A stretch of 64,000 nt of DNA from Nesterenkonia alba DSM 19423 (GTDB lineage Bacteria > Actinomycetota > Actinomycetes > Actinomycetales > Micrococcaceae): contig NZ_ATXP01000003.1 in assembly GCF_000421745.1 (NCBI RefSeq), positions 1-64,000 on the forward strand. The letters are read 5' to 3'. How positions within the stretch are numbered: the stretch's first letter is position 1; each line of letters opens with the position of its first letter. The notes beneath the pieces are model-generated. The model did not search any database, was not told where the DNA came from, and worked only from the letters and a program-made list of their open reading frames with translations. Shown here one piece after another: positions 1 to 6,044 of this stretch. A program made the translations under genes and the position numbers.

Positions 1-1
1 C

Positions 2-244
2 TACTACCGGCTGCTGGATGCCGAAGTGCTCAACCAGGCCCAGCAGGACGAGCTGGCTGCCTACAAAGCCTCACTGAACGTCGTGGACATCGCCCGGCGG
101 ATCACCACGATCCAACAGCGGCTCACCGCGCTAGCTGCGGCTCCCACCCGCAGGTTAGAGCGCGAGCTCGAAGCCAAGGCCGCCGCGGCGATGCCAGAAG
201 CTGAATGGATCAAGATCGACCAACGCCGAGCCCGCGCAGCCTAA
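2..244 (+). CDS. C-terminal fragment of a DDE integrase/transposase (partial, runs off the left edge)
   Basis: About 80 codons are visible, open from the window edge to a TAA at 242-244. The tail reads YYRLLDAEVL, then a run such as DELAAYKASLN, then an amphipathic helix rich in R, L and A. This resembles the end of actinobacterial 'integrase catalytic domain' transposases, which close with a YxRLL motif and a coiled-coil-like helix after the DDE domain; that match is from memory of the family. The catalytic D, D and E residues would lie outside the window, so I cannot say whether the gene is intact. Two direct repeats just downstream fit an insertion-sequence end. It lies inside the element bounded by the tRNA-Leu site. 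Confidence 0.5.
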   Translation, partial: YYRLLDAEVLNQAQQDELAAYKASLNVVDIARRITTIQQRLTALAAAPTRRLERELEAKAAAAMPEAEWIKIDQRRARAA

Positions 245-281
245 CCCCCTCCAGGGCCCTCGATTACGCGGGGATTTTTAG

Positions 282-326
282 GTGAGGCACGAGGGGTCAT
301 TTCCCGGGGACTTGACTGTGAGGCAC
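282..326. repeat. Two direct copies of GTGAGGCAC behind the transposase, possible IS end
   Basis: GTGAGGCAC occurs at 282-290 and again at 318-326, 36 bp apart, between the transposase stop and the excisionase-like gene. Repeated short motifs near the tips are typical transposase binding sites in several IS families. The exact tip and any target duplication cannot be defined here. Confidence 0.35.
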
Positions 327-368
327 CACGGGGCGGTGCCGAATCGGCACACCCGCACCCAGAGGCGT

Positions 369-593
369 TCAGGACTCGCGGCCAGGTGTGTCGTCGGCGA
401 ACAGGGCGAGGAACTTCTCGCGCGGGATCACGATCCGCCGCCCAAGCCTCACCGACGGGATCGTGCCCTCGTTGATGCTGGTGGTGACCGTGCGCGGATC
501 GACGCCGAGCGCTTCGGCGGCTTCCTTGCGGGTGATGACGAGGCTGCGCCGCTTGCGCAGGTCTTCCATGCCGAGAGTGCTCTGCCGCATCAT
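369..593 (-). CDS. Excisionase-family helix-turn-helix protein (Xis/MerR-like)
   Basis: A 74-residue basic protein. Residues about 20-45 (ITRKEAAEALGV, then DPRTVTTSINEG) form a helix-turn-helix, followed by IPSVRLGRRIVIPREKF, the wing and strand typical of excisionase/MerR-like small DNA binders ('excisionase family DNA-binding domain'). Such proteins steer integrase towards excision or act as small regulators of mobile elements. The start is placed at the tandem ATG at 593-588 because the HTH begins soon after and no better ribosome site is seen inside. It diverges from the XRE gene across a 94-bp gap, a common layout for the control region of integrative elements. The frame stays open upstream to 1046, but that part is antisense to the XRE gene and has no domain character. 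Confidence 0.65.
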   Translation of the reverse strand: MMRQSTLGMEDLRKRRSLVITRKEAAEALGVDPRTVTTSINEGTIPSVRLGRRIVIPREKFLALFADDTPGRES

Positions 594-652
594 CACACCA
601 TCCGTTCCAGTCCACGCGCGAGAAGGTGCCCACCAGAATAGATCCACGGGTC

Positions 653-681
653 TTGCGCTGTCAAGTATAGCAGTGTAGATT
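653..681 (+). promoter_or_regulatory. Putative promoter of the XRE gene, leaderless
   Basis: TTGCGC (653-658), a 17-bp spacer and TAGATT (676-681). The -10 ends 6 nt before the ATG at 688, so transcription would start at or beside the start codon. No Shine-Dalgarno sequence precedes that ATG. Confidence 0.45.
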
Positions 682-687
682 TCTTGT

Positions 688-1341
688 ATGGAAACAGAAC
701 GGGTGCGGGGCAACCCCGCGGGAATCACGAACACGCACGTCGCGAACAACATCCGCGCCGCCAGGCAGGCGATCGGCATGGACTTGCGCACGCTCTCCGA
801 CGGGATCGCCGCCGCAGGCCGCAAACTCTCCCCGTCGGGCATCAGCAAACTGGAGGCCGGGGATCGCCGGGTAGACGTGGACGACCTCACTGTCATCGCG
901 TACCTGCTGCGCACCACCCCCGCCGCTCTCCTCACACCACCGGAGGGGCAGACGACGCTCACCGGCGTGCCGGAGGAGTTCGAGCCGGAGGAGATCGACC
1001 GGTGGATGCGCGGGGAACTCGTGCTCACCGACGAGGGGCTGTTCAACTACTGGCAGCAGGAATGGGTGATCTGCACCGACCGCATCCACCACCTCGAAAC
1101 CACCCTCGCCGGCATGACCGCCCCAAGCAAGGATGATCCCGACCGGCCCAGCGCGCACCCCAAGACCATCGCCGCCTACCAGGAGCGCCTGGATGCGGCG
1201 CGTGCCCGGGCGCGGGTGATCCGGGAGCGGGGCGTGCAGCTCGACCCGGAGGGGCGCGTGTTCAACGCCGCCGACTACATCGACAACTACCCCCAGACCC
1301 ACCAGCCCGGAAAAACGACCGCGAGGAGCAGCCTGTCATGA
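688..1341 (+). CDS. XRE-family transcriptional regulator of the integrated element
   Basis: 217 residues. Residues about 18-75 form a cro/CI-type helix-turn-helix: VANNIRAARQAIGMDLRTLS, then SPSGISKLEAGDRRVDVDDL and a short LxxLL-like helix. The remaining 140 residues have no domain I recognise; residues around 130 look helical and could be a dimerisation or sensing part. The gene diverges from the excisionase-like gene and overlaps the integrase start by 4 bases (ATGA at 1338), so regulator and integrase are probably co-transcribed and translationally coupled. Such proteins usually repress the element's own integrase and transfer or lytic genes; that role is inferred from position. The start ATG appears leaderless. 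Confidence 0.75.
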   Translation: METERVRGNPAGITNTHVANNIRAARQAIGMDLRTLSDGIAAAGRKLSPSGISKLEAGDRRVDVDDLTVIAYLLRTTPAALLTPPEGQTTLTGVPEEFEPEEIDRWMRGELVLTDEGLFNYWQQEWVICTDRIHHLETTLAGMTAPSKDDPDRPSAHPKTIAAYQERLDAARARARVIRERGVQLDPEGRVFNAADYIDNYPQTHQPGKTTARSSLS

Positions 1342-2606
1342 CCACAAAGAAACCATCCGCACCGGAGCAGAGCGACGGGGGTGAGAAGAAGCAGCGCCGC
1401 TCCCGCTCCCGGCAGCCCGGCTCAATCCAGGAGTACCAGACGGACAAGGGTAAGCGGTGGCGGTTCCAGATCTACGTGCTCAAAGACCCCGAGTATCCCG
1501 AAATGGGATCGCGCCGTCTCACCCGTTCCGGGTTCACCAGCACCGACGAAGCGAACGATGCCTTGCAAGAGGCGCTGAAGCAGCGCAAACAGAACGAGAA
1601 GTTCGGCAACAAGGTGCCCACCGTGGGTGTATACGCCGACGAGTGGGCGGCAGGGCTCAAGCTCGCCGCCTCCACGATCAAGGGGTACAAGAAGATCATC
1701 CGCAACCACATCAAGCCCCAGCTCGGCGCGATCCGGCTCGACAAGCTCACCGCCACGAGGATCGCCCGCCACTACCGCGACCTCGAAGACCACGGCCGCA
1801 AAGACGAATACGGCAAGGGCAAGCCGCTGTCGGCCAACTCGGTGCACAAGGTGCATGTCGTGCTCGGTGCGATCCTCGACGCCGCGATCGACGACGGGCA
1901 CCTGACGGTCAACCCGGCGAAGAAGAAGCGCACCGTCAAGCCGCCGACCACGAGCGAGGTGCGGGCACAGAAACCCGAGATCGTCACCTGGACGGCCGAC
2001 CAGCTCGCCCTGTTCCTCACCTGGAACGAGAAAGAACTGAAAGACGAGCTGTTCCCCATGTGGCGATTCATCGCCTACACCGGTATGCGCAGATCGGAAG
2101 CACTCGCGCTGAAATGGTCGGACATCAACACGAAGAACCAGCGGGTCAGTATCCGCCGCGCCGTCGACACCGACGACTGGACGAAGACGAAACCACCCAA
2201 GACCGGCAACGCCCGCGTCATCGACGTGGACGCCGAGACCTTGAAGGTGCTCGCCTCCTACAAGGTCGCCCGCGCCGAGGTCTCGTTCGAGCTGGCGAAA
2301 GCCGATGCCTACGTGTTCGGGGACGACGACGGGAAGGTGCGCTCACCCGACGCGATGACGAGCCGCTGGGATCGCCGCATGAACTGGCTCACCAAGAAGC
2401 ACGACACCATGCACCGGGTCACGATCAAAGGGCTGCGTCACACCCACGCGACCCTGCTGCTCGAACTCGGAGAGCACCCCAAGGTCGTCCAGGAGCGTTT
2501 GGGGCACTCAACGATCACCACGACGATGAACATCTACTCCCACGTCACCCCGACCATGCAGCGGTCGGCCGTGACCCGCTTCGCCGCCCACCTCGGCAAC
2601 GCTTAG
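1338..2606 (+). CDS. int: Site-specific tyrosine recombinase (integrase)
   Basis: 422 residues, the usual size for phage or ICE integrases. An AP2-like arm-binding region lies at about 30-90, a core-binding SAM-like domain at about 95-190, and the catalytic domain from about 215. Visible catalytic residues are R251 (TGMRRSEAL), K288 (PPKTG), R367 (KGLRHTHAT), H390 (RLGHS) and the nucleophile Y400 (NIYSHV). The first residue of the usual HxxR motif is lysine (K364) instead of histidine. The gene follows the XRE gene with a 4-base overlap and points at the 3' end of tRNA-Leu only about 80 bp away, which makes that tRNA the likely attachment site. A strong hairpin lies just after the stop codon. 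Confidence 0.93.
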   Translation: MTTKKPSAPEQSDGGEKKQRRSRSRQPGSIQEYQTDKGKRWRFQIYVLKDPEYPEMGSRRLTRSGFTSTDEANDALQEALKQRKQNEKFGNKVPTVGVYADEWAAGLKLAASTIKGYKKIIRNHIKPQLGAIRLDKLTATRIARHYRDLEDHGRKDEYGKGKPLSANSVHKVHVVLGAILDAAIDDGHLTVNPAKKKRTVKPPTTSEVRAQKPEIVTWTADQLALFLTWNEKELKDELFPMWRFIAYTGMRRSEALALKWSDINTKNQRVSIRRAVDTDDWTKTKPPKTGNARVIDVDAETLKVLASYKVARAEVSFELAKADAYVFGDDDGKVRSPDAMTSRWDRRMNWLTKKHDTMHRVTIKGLRHTHATLLLELGEHPKVVQERLGHSTITTTMNIYSHVTPTMQRSAVTRFAAHLGNA

Positions 2607-2628
2607 CACTTTTTCTAGCACTTCCAAC

Positions 2629-2678
2629 GAAAATGGCCCCGATCAGGAGTTCAAAACTCCTGATCAGAGACCATTTTC
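2629..2678. terminator. Perfect inverted repeat between integrase and tRNA-Leu, likely bidirectional terminator
   Basis: GATCAGGAGTT (2641-2651), loop CAA, AACTCCTGATC (2655-2665) is a perfect 11-bp stem. An outer stem GAAAATGG (2629-2636) pairs with CCATTTTC (2671-2678), separated by small internal bulges. It sits between two converging units, the integrase gene and the tRNA. The TTTTC run gives it a terminator look on the plus strand. It could also be part of the attachment region. Confidence 0.6.
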
Positions 2679-2745
2679 CATTCGTGCGCGAGGGGGGACT
2701 TGAACCCCCACCCTCATTAATAGAGGACTAGCACCTCAAGCTAGC
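2679..2745. other. Probable attachment (att) region at the 3' half of tRNA-Leu
   Basis: The integrase gene ends 79 bp from the tRNA 3' end, and everything to its left is mobile-element-like while everything to the right is core chromosome. Tyrosine integrases commonly recombine within the anticodon-to-3' part of a tRNA gene and restore it. The partner att copy would be left of the window, so the exact core cannot be set. Confidence 0.4.
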
Positions 2746-2771
2746 GCGTCTACCTATTCCGCCACCCGCGC
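2685..2771 (-). tRNA. tRNA-Leu, anticodon GAG
   Basis: Read on the minus strand, the acceptor stem GCGCGGG (from 2771) pairs with CTCGCGC ending at 2686, with one G-U pair, and the discriminator base A is at 2685. The anticodon stem CTAGC/GCTAG encloses the loop TTGAGGT, giving anticodon GAG. A long variable arm follows, as expected for class II tRNA-Leu, and the T-arm has GGTTCAAGTCC. CCA is not encoded: the next bases are CGA. A -10-like TAAGCT lies upstream at 2820-2815 on the minus strand. Confidence 0.95.
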
Positions 2772-2861
2772 AAGGGGGCTGCTGCCAGCTGATCCACTCA
2801 CCTGGAGCCAAGAGAGCTTAGCACGGCAGCAGCAGCCGGAACGAATTGTCCGGCGCTGAGC

Positions 2862-3119
2862 TTACTTCTTCCCGCCGAAGCCGGCGAAGCGCTTGTTGAA
2901 CTTGTCCACACGGCCGGCGGAGTCCATAATCCGCTGTTTACCGGTGTAGAAAGGGTGGGAGGCTGCGGAGATTTCGACGTCAATCACCGGGTAGGTGTTG
3001 CCGTCCTCCCACTCCATGGTCTTATCGCTTGTCGCGGTGGACCGGGTGAGGACCTTCTCACCGGAGGAGAGGTCGTTGAAGATCACCGGCTGGTACTTCG
3101 GGTGGATATCTGCCTTCAT
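2862..3119 (-). CDS. rpmE2: 50S ribosomal protein L31 type B
   Basis: 85 residues beginning [14 protein letters not shown], with [15 protein letters not shown] and a C-terminal part [22 protein letters not shown], all characteristic of bL31 type B. There is no CxxC zinc-binding pair, so this is the zinc-independent form, in keeping with type B. The start at 3119 is supported by AAAGGA 7 nt upstream; the open frame extends further but without family resemblance. It is a lone gene between tRNA-Leu and the TSUP exporter. In some actinobacteria the zinc-free form is controlled by Zur, but I see no convincing Zur box upstream. Confidence 0.95.
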   Translation of the reverse strand: MKADIHPKYQPVIFNDLSSGEKVLTRSTATSDKTMEWEDGNTYPVIDVEISAASHPFYTGKQRIMDSAGRVDKFNKRFAGFGGKK

Positions 3120-3226
3120 CAGTGGATCCTTTTCATGCGCCGCTGGTTTGTGCCAGAAGCATTCGGGAACTCGAAAGATCGTGGGCCCGTGCAGGGCCAA
3201 CAGTCCATACTACGCCAGGCAAGAGC

Positions 3227-4123
3227 TCAGATCCACTCGAAGAGATTATTGAGCATGACCACTAGGGCGACCAATCCCAGGGTGACGATGACTCCCCGCA
3301 ACACCACCGGGCTGAGTCGCCGCCCCACCCAGGCCCCGATGAGCCCGCCGATCGTCGAACCCACCGCAATGATGAGCACCACTCCCCAGAGGATCACCCG
3401 GTCGTCCGGATCGCGGATGAAATAGTCGACGACGACGTAGCTCACCGCAGCAGTCAGGTTCACAAACGCCACCAGCAGGTTCTTCACCCCATTGGCCTGC
3501 TGGATCGTAGCCGCCAAGAGAATCCCCATAATCGCCATGAGCAGGATGCCCTGGGCTGCGACGAAATATCCCCCGTAGATGCCCGCCAGAAAGACCAACA
3601 ACACCAGTGGCCAACGCACCGAAGCAGCCGCTTTCTCCCCGGCGGCCTGCGGGTCGTCGTCGGGCTGCGGAGTATTGGGGTCCGGGTCGGCAGTGCGTTC
3701 GGCAGCACGGCGCTTCACCCACGCTGAGAGCTTCGGTTGGGCGAGCACCATGGCCAGCGACAGGGCGATGAGCACCGGCGCAACTCGACCGAAGACCTCC
3801 TCGGGCAATGTGATGAGCAACGTGGCCCCGATGACTCCACCGAGGAACGACGCCGGCACTAACCGGGCCAGCACTCCACGCACCGCGCGGATCTCCCGCC
3901 GGTAGCCCCAGGCCCCGGTGAAGTTACCGGCGATCAAACCCATCGCGTTGGAGACTGTCGCCGAGACCGGCGGGACACCAAAGGCCACCAGCACCGGGAA
4001 GGTCACCAGAGTTCCTGAGCCGACCACCGTGTTGATCGCCCCAGCCCAGATCCCAGCCAGCAGGATGAGTAACAGCAGCCCCAAGCCGAGGCCGTGCAGT
4101 TCGAAGTCGAGAATCGCCTCCAC
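3227..4123 (-). CDS. TSUP (TauE/SafE) family membrane transporter
   Basis: 298 residues with about eight hydrophobic segments in two halves. The first half opens GLGLGLLLLILLAGIWAG, then INTVVGSGTLVTFPVL, the conserved G-x-G-x-x-x-F/P region of TauE/SafE proteins. The second half has GIYGGYFVAAQGILLMAIMG. The halves are joined by a charged, proline-rich cytoplasmic loop at about residues 140-170. The family exports sulfite, sulfonates or other organic anions; the substrate here cannot be read from sequence. The gene starts 3 nt after the stop of the ABC ATPase gene, so the two are co-transcribed, although no functional link between the families is established. Confidence 0.85.
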   Translation of the reverse strand: MEAILDFELHGLGLGLLLLILLAGIWAGAINTVVGSGTLVTFPVLVAFGVPPVSATVSNAMGLIAGNFTGAWGYRREIRAVRGVLARLVPASFLGGVIGATLLITLPEEVFGRVAPVLIALSLAMVLAQPKLSAWVKRRAAERTADPDPNTPQPDDDPQAAGEKAAASVRWPLVLLVFLAGIYGGYFVAAQGILLMAIMGILLAATIQQANGVKNLLVAFVNLTAAVSYVVVDYFIRDPDDRVILWGVVLIIAVGSTIGGLIGAWVGRRLSPVVLRGVIVTLGLVALVVMLNNLFEWI

Positions 4124-4126
4124 GGG

Positions 4127-4912
4127 TCAGCGAACCATGAAGGCTGAGTAGCGTCCCTCGCGCTCCACCAAGCGCAACGGCATGTCAAAGGTGGTGGAGA
4201 GGTTCTCCCCGGTGAGGGTCTCCCCGATCGGACCGGAGGCAACGGTCTCCCCGTCCCGCAGCATGAGCACATGGGTAAACCCGGGCGGAATCTCCTCCAA
4301 ATGGTGGGTCACCAGAATCGTGGTGGGTGCCTCCGGGCTGGAGACCAACTGGGAGGTCCGAGCGACCAGGGACTCCCGGCCGGCAAGGTCCAGGCCGGCA
4401 CCCGGCTCATCAAGGAGCAGCAGCTCCGGGTCGGTCATCAGCGCCCGAGCGATCTGCACCCGCTTCCGTTCCCCTTCAGACAGCTGCCCGAAGGGTCGGT
4501 CAAAGACCGTGCCCACCCCCCAGGTATTGAGTAATTCGAAGGCCCGACGCTCGTCGAGCTGCTCGTATTGCTCACGCCAACGTCCAGTCACCCCGTAGGC
4601 AGCGGTGACCACGGCATTGAGCGCGGTTTCATGACCGGGCAGGGAGTTGGCCACCGCGTTGGAGCACAGCCCGATCCGCGGACGCAGCTCGAAGACGTCC
4701 ACCCGCCCGAGGGTCTCGTCCAGCACCTGGGCTCGTCCCGTGGTGGGGAACAGCCGGGCCGCGGCGATCTGCAGCAGGGTCGTCTTCCCCGCACCGTTGG
4801 GACCAATGATGATCCACCGCTCGTCCTCACCGACGGTGAGACTGAGGTTGTTCAGCAGTAGCTTGCGTCCACGGCGCACCGTGACGCCATCGAGGGAGAG
4901 GACTGGACTCAT
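4127..4912 (-). CDS. ABC transporter ATP-binding protein, stand-alone
   Basis: 261 residues from ATG 4912. It shows Walker A GPNGAGKTT (about residues 34-42), Q-loop region, signature LSEGERKR, Walker B LLLLDEPGAGLD and the switch histidine in VTHHLEE. The C-terminal tail GPIGETLTGENLSTTFDMPL resembles ATPases of the ModF/iron-complex type. No permease gene is adjacent; the neighbour is a TSUP exporter of another family, so the partner and substrate are unknown. The start is chosen where similarity begins (MSPVLSLDGVTVRRG). A TAGTGT box ends 7 nt before it, suggesting a leaderless message. It diverges from serB over only 37 bp. Confidence 0.85.
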   Translation of the reverse strand: MSPVLSLDGVTVRRGRKLLLNNLSLTVGEDERWIIIGPNGAGKTTLLQIAAARLFPTTGRAQVLDETLGRVDVFELRPRIGLCSNAVANSLPGHETALNAVVTAAYGVTGRWREQYEQLDERRAFELLNTWGVGTVFDRPFGQLSEGERKRVQIARALMTDPELLLLDEPGAGLDLAGRESLVARTSQLVSSPEAPTTILVTHHLEEIPPGFTHVLMLRDGETVASGPIGETLTGENLSTTFDMPLRLVEREGRYSAFMVR

Positions 4913-4919
4913 GGGCTCC

Positions 4920-4940
4920 ACACTATCGAACGGATAGAGT
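4920..4940. promoter_or_regulatory. Compact divergent promoter with CTATC/GATAG palindrome
   Basis: CTATC (4923-4927) and GATAG (4933-4937) are inverted around a 5-bp centre. On the minus strand TAGTGT (4925-4920) ends 7 nt before the ABC gene ATG. On the plus strand TAGAGT (4935-4940) ends 9 nt before the serB ATG. The two -10 boxes therefore lie back to back inside one palindrome. Confidence 0.4.
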
Positions 4941-4949
4941 GACCAGGCC

Positions 4950-5940
4950 ATGAGTGAACCCCGCACTGACCGACCTGCTGACCTGCCCGCCGGAACGGTG
5001 GCCACCCTCGCCGCCGAACATCTGCCACCGTCCCTGATGCGTTCGGTGACCGCCGAGTTCACCCGACGTGGCCAGGTGCACCGCAGCGAATCGTCGTCGT
5101 TCCCCACCCCCGCTGGTCCGGTGGACGCGGTGCGTTGGGCGGTCTCGGTAGAGGACTACGACGACCCCGAAGGCACCGGATGGTTAGCCTCGCTGCTGCA
5201 AGATGCCGCCCACCAGCTCAGCGGTGATGTCACCACCACAGTGCTGCCGGCCGGGCAGCGTCCCAGGAAGACGGGCATGCTCATCATGGACGTCGATTCC
5301 ACGCTCATCGACCAGGAAGTCATCGATCTGCTCGCTGCCCACGCCGGTCGTGAGGCCGAGGTCGCCGAGATCACCGAACGCGCGATGCGCGGTGAACTGG
5401 ACTTCGCCGGGTCGCTGCACGCCCGCGTCGCCGCTCTGGAAGGTCTCCCCGTGACGGTGTTGGAGGAAGTGCTCCACCAGGTCACCCCGAGCCCCGGGGC
5501 ACAAGCGCTCATTGCTGCGGTGAGCAGCCGCGGCTGGCCGGTGGTGGCGGTCTCCGGGGGGGTTCGACCAGATCCTGGCCCCGCTGGCTGAACAATTGGG
5601 GCTTTCCGCGCATCGGGCCAATGTATTGGAGGTCTCCGGTGGTGTACTCACCGGCAGAGTCCACTCAGATGTGGTGGATCGGGCCGCTAAGGCCCAGCAA
5701 CTGCAGTCGTGGGCAGCGGAGTACGGCGTTGATCCCGCTTCTGTCGTGGCGATCGGAGACGGTGCCAATGACCTCGATATGGTGCATGCCGCCGGCGTCG
5801 GCGTGGCTTTCTGCGCTAAACCAGCACTGGCCGATGCGGCCGATCTCAACGTCATACATCGCAATCTTGATCTGGTGCGCTTCGCTCTGGGGCTCACTGG
5901 CTCGGCGCCTGATGGTGAAGACCCGGCAATCGTGCGGTAA
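4950..5940 (+). pseudogene. serB: Phosphoserine phosphatase SerB, frameshifted in a G7 run
   Basis: SerB removes phosphate from phosphoserine, the last step of serine synthesis. The first frame (from ATG 4950) carries an N-terminal regulatory region and the HAD nucleophile motif MDVDSTLID (D114, D116). It leaves frame at VVAVSGG, at a run of seven G (5556-5562), and stops at 5589-5591. The next frame continues at once with FDQILAPLAEQLGLSA, a second-half SerB region, and GDGANDLDM, the Mg-binding motif, ending at 5938-5940. Removing one G restores a normal 329-residue SerB. All catalytic motifs are present, so the change is recent, a sequencing error, or a slippage site. Family assignment is secure; functional status is not. 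Confidence 0.85.
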
Positions 5941-5950
5941 CTGAAGACGC

Positions 5951-5976
5951 CTACAGTCACCCCGGGTAGGCTGTAG
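5951..5976. repeat. Inverted repeat CTACAG/CTGTAG between serB and tkt
   Basis: CTACAG (5951-5956) and CTGTAG (5971-5976) enclose a GC-rich loop with CCCGGG. It lies 10 nt after the serB stop. It may end serB transcription, but no T run follows, so an operator is also possible. Confidence 0.3.
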
Positions 5977-6044
5977 TGAGATGCGGCACAACGATGTGCT
6001 CCTGATGAACCCTGATGAGAAAAACCCTGATGGAGGACACTTCC

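Noticed and set aside
594-1046. N-terminal extension of the excisionase-like protein to 225 residues
   Set aside because: The extra part is antisense to the XRE gene, serine/arginine-rich, and would cross the divergent promoter region.
1457-2731. A 424-codon frame inside int that runs on into tRNA-Leu
   Set aside because: It is the +2 frame of the integrase gene, arginine-rich and without domains, and crosses a tRNA.
3180-3215. GGCCC/GGGCC hairpin after the TSUP gene
   Set aside because: The stem is only five pairs with no T run; it is too common a pattern in GC-rich DNA to call.
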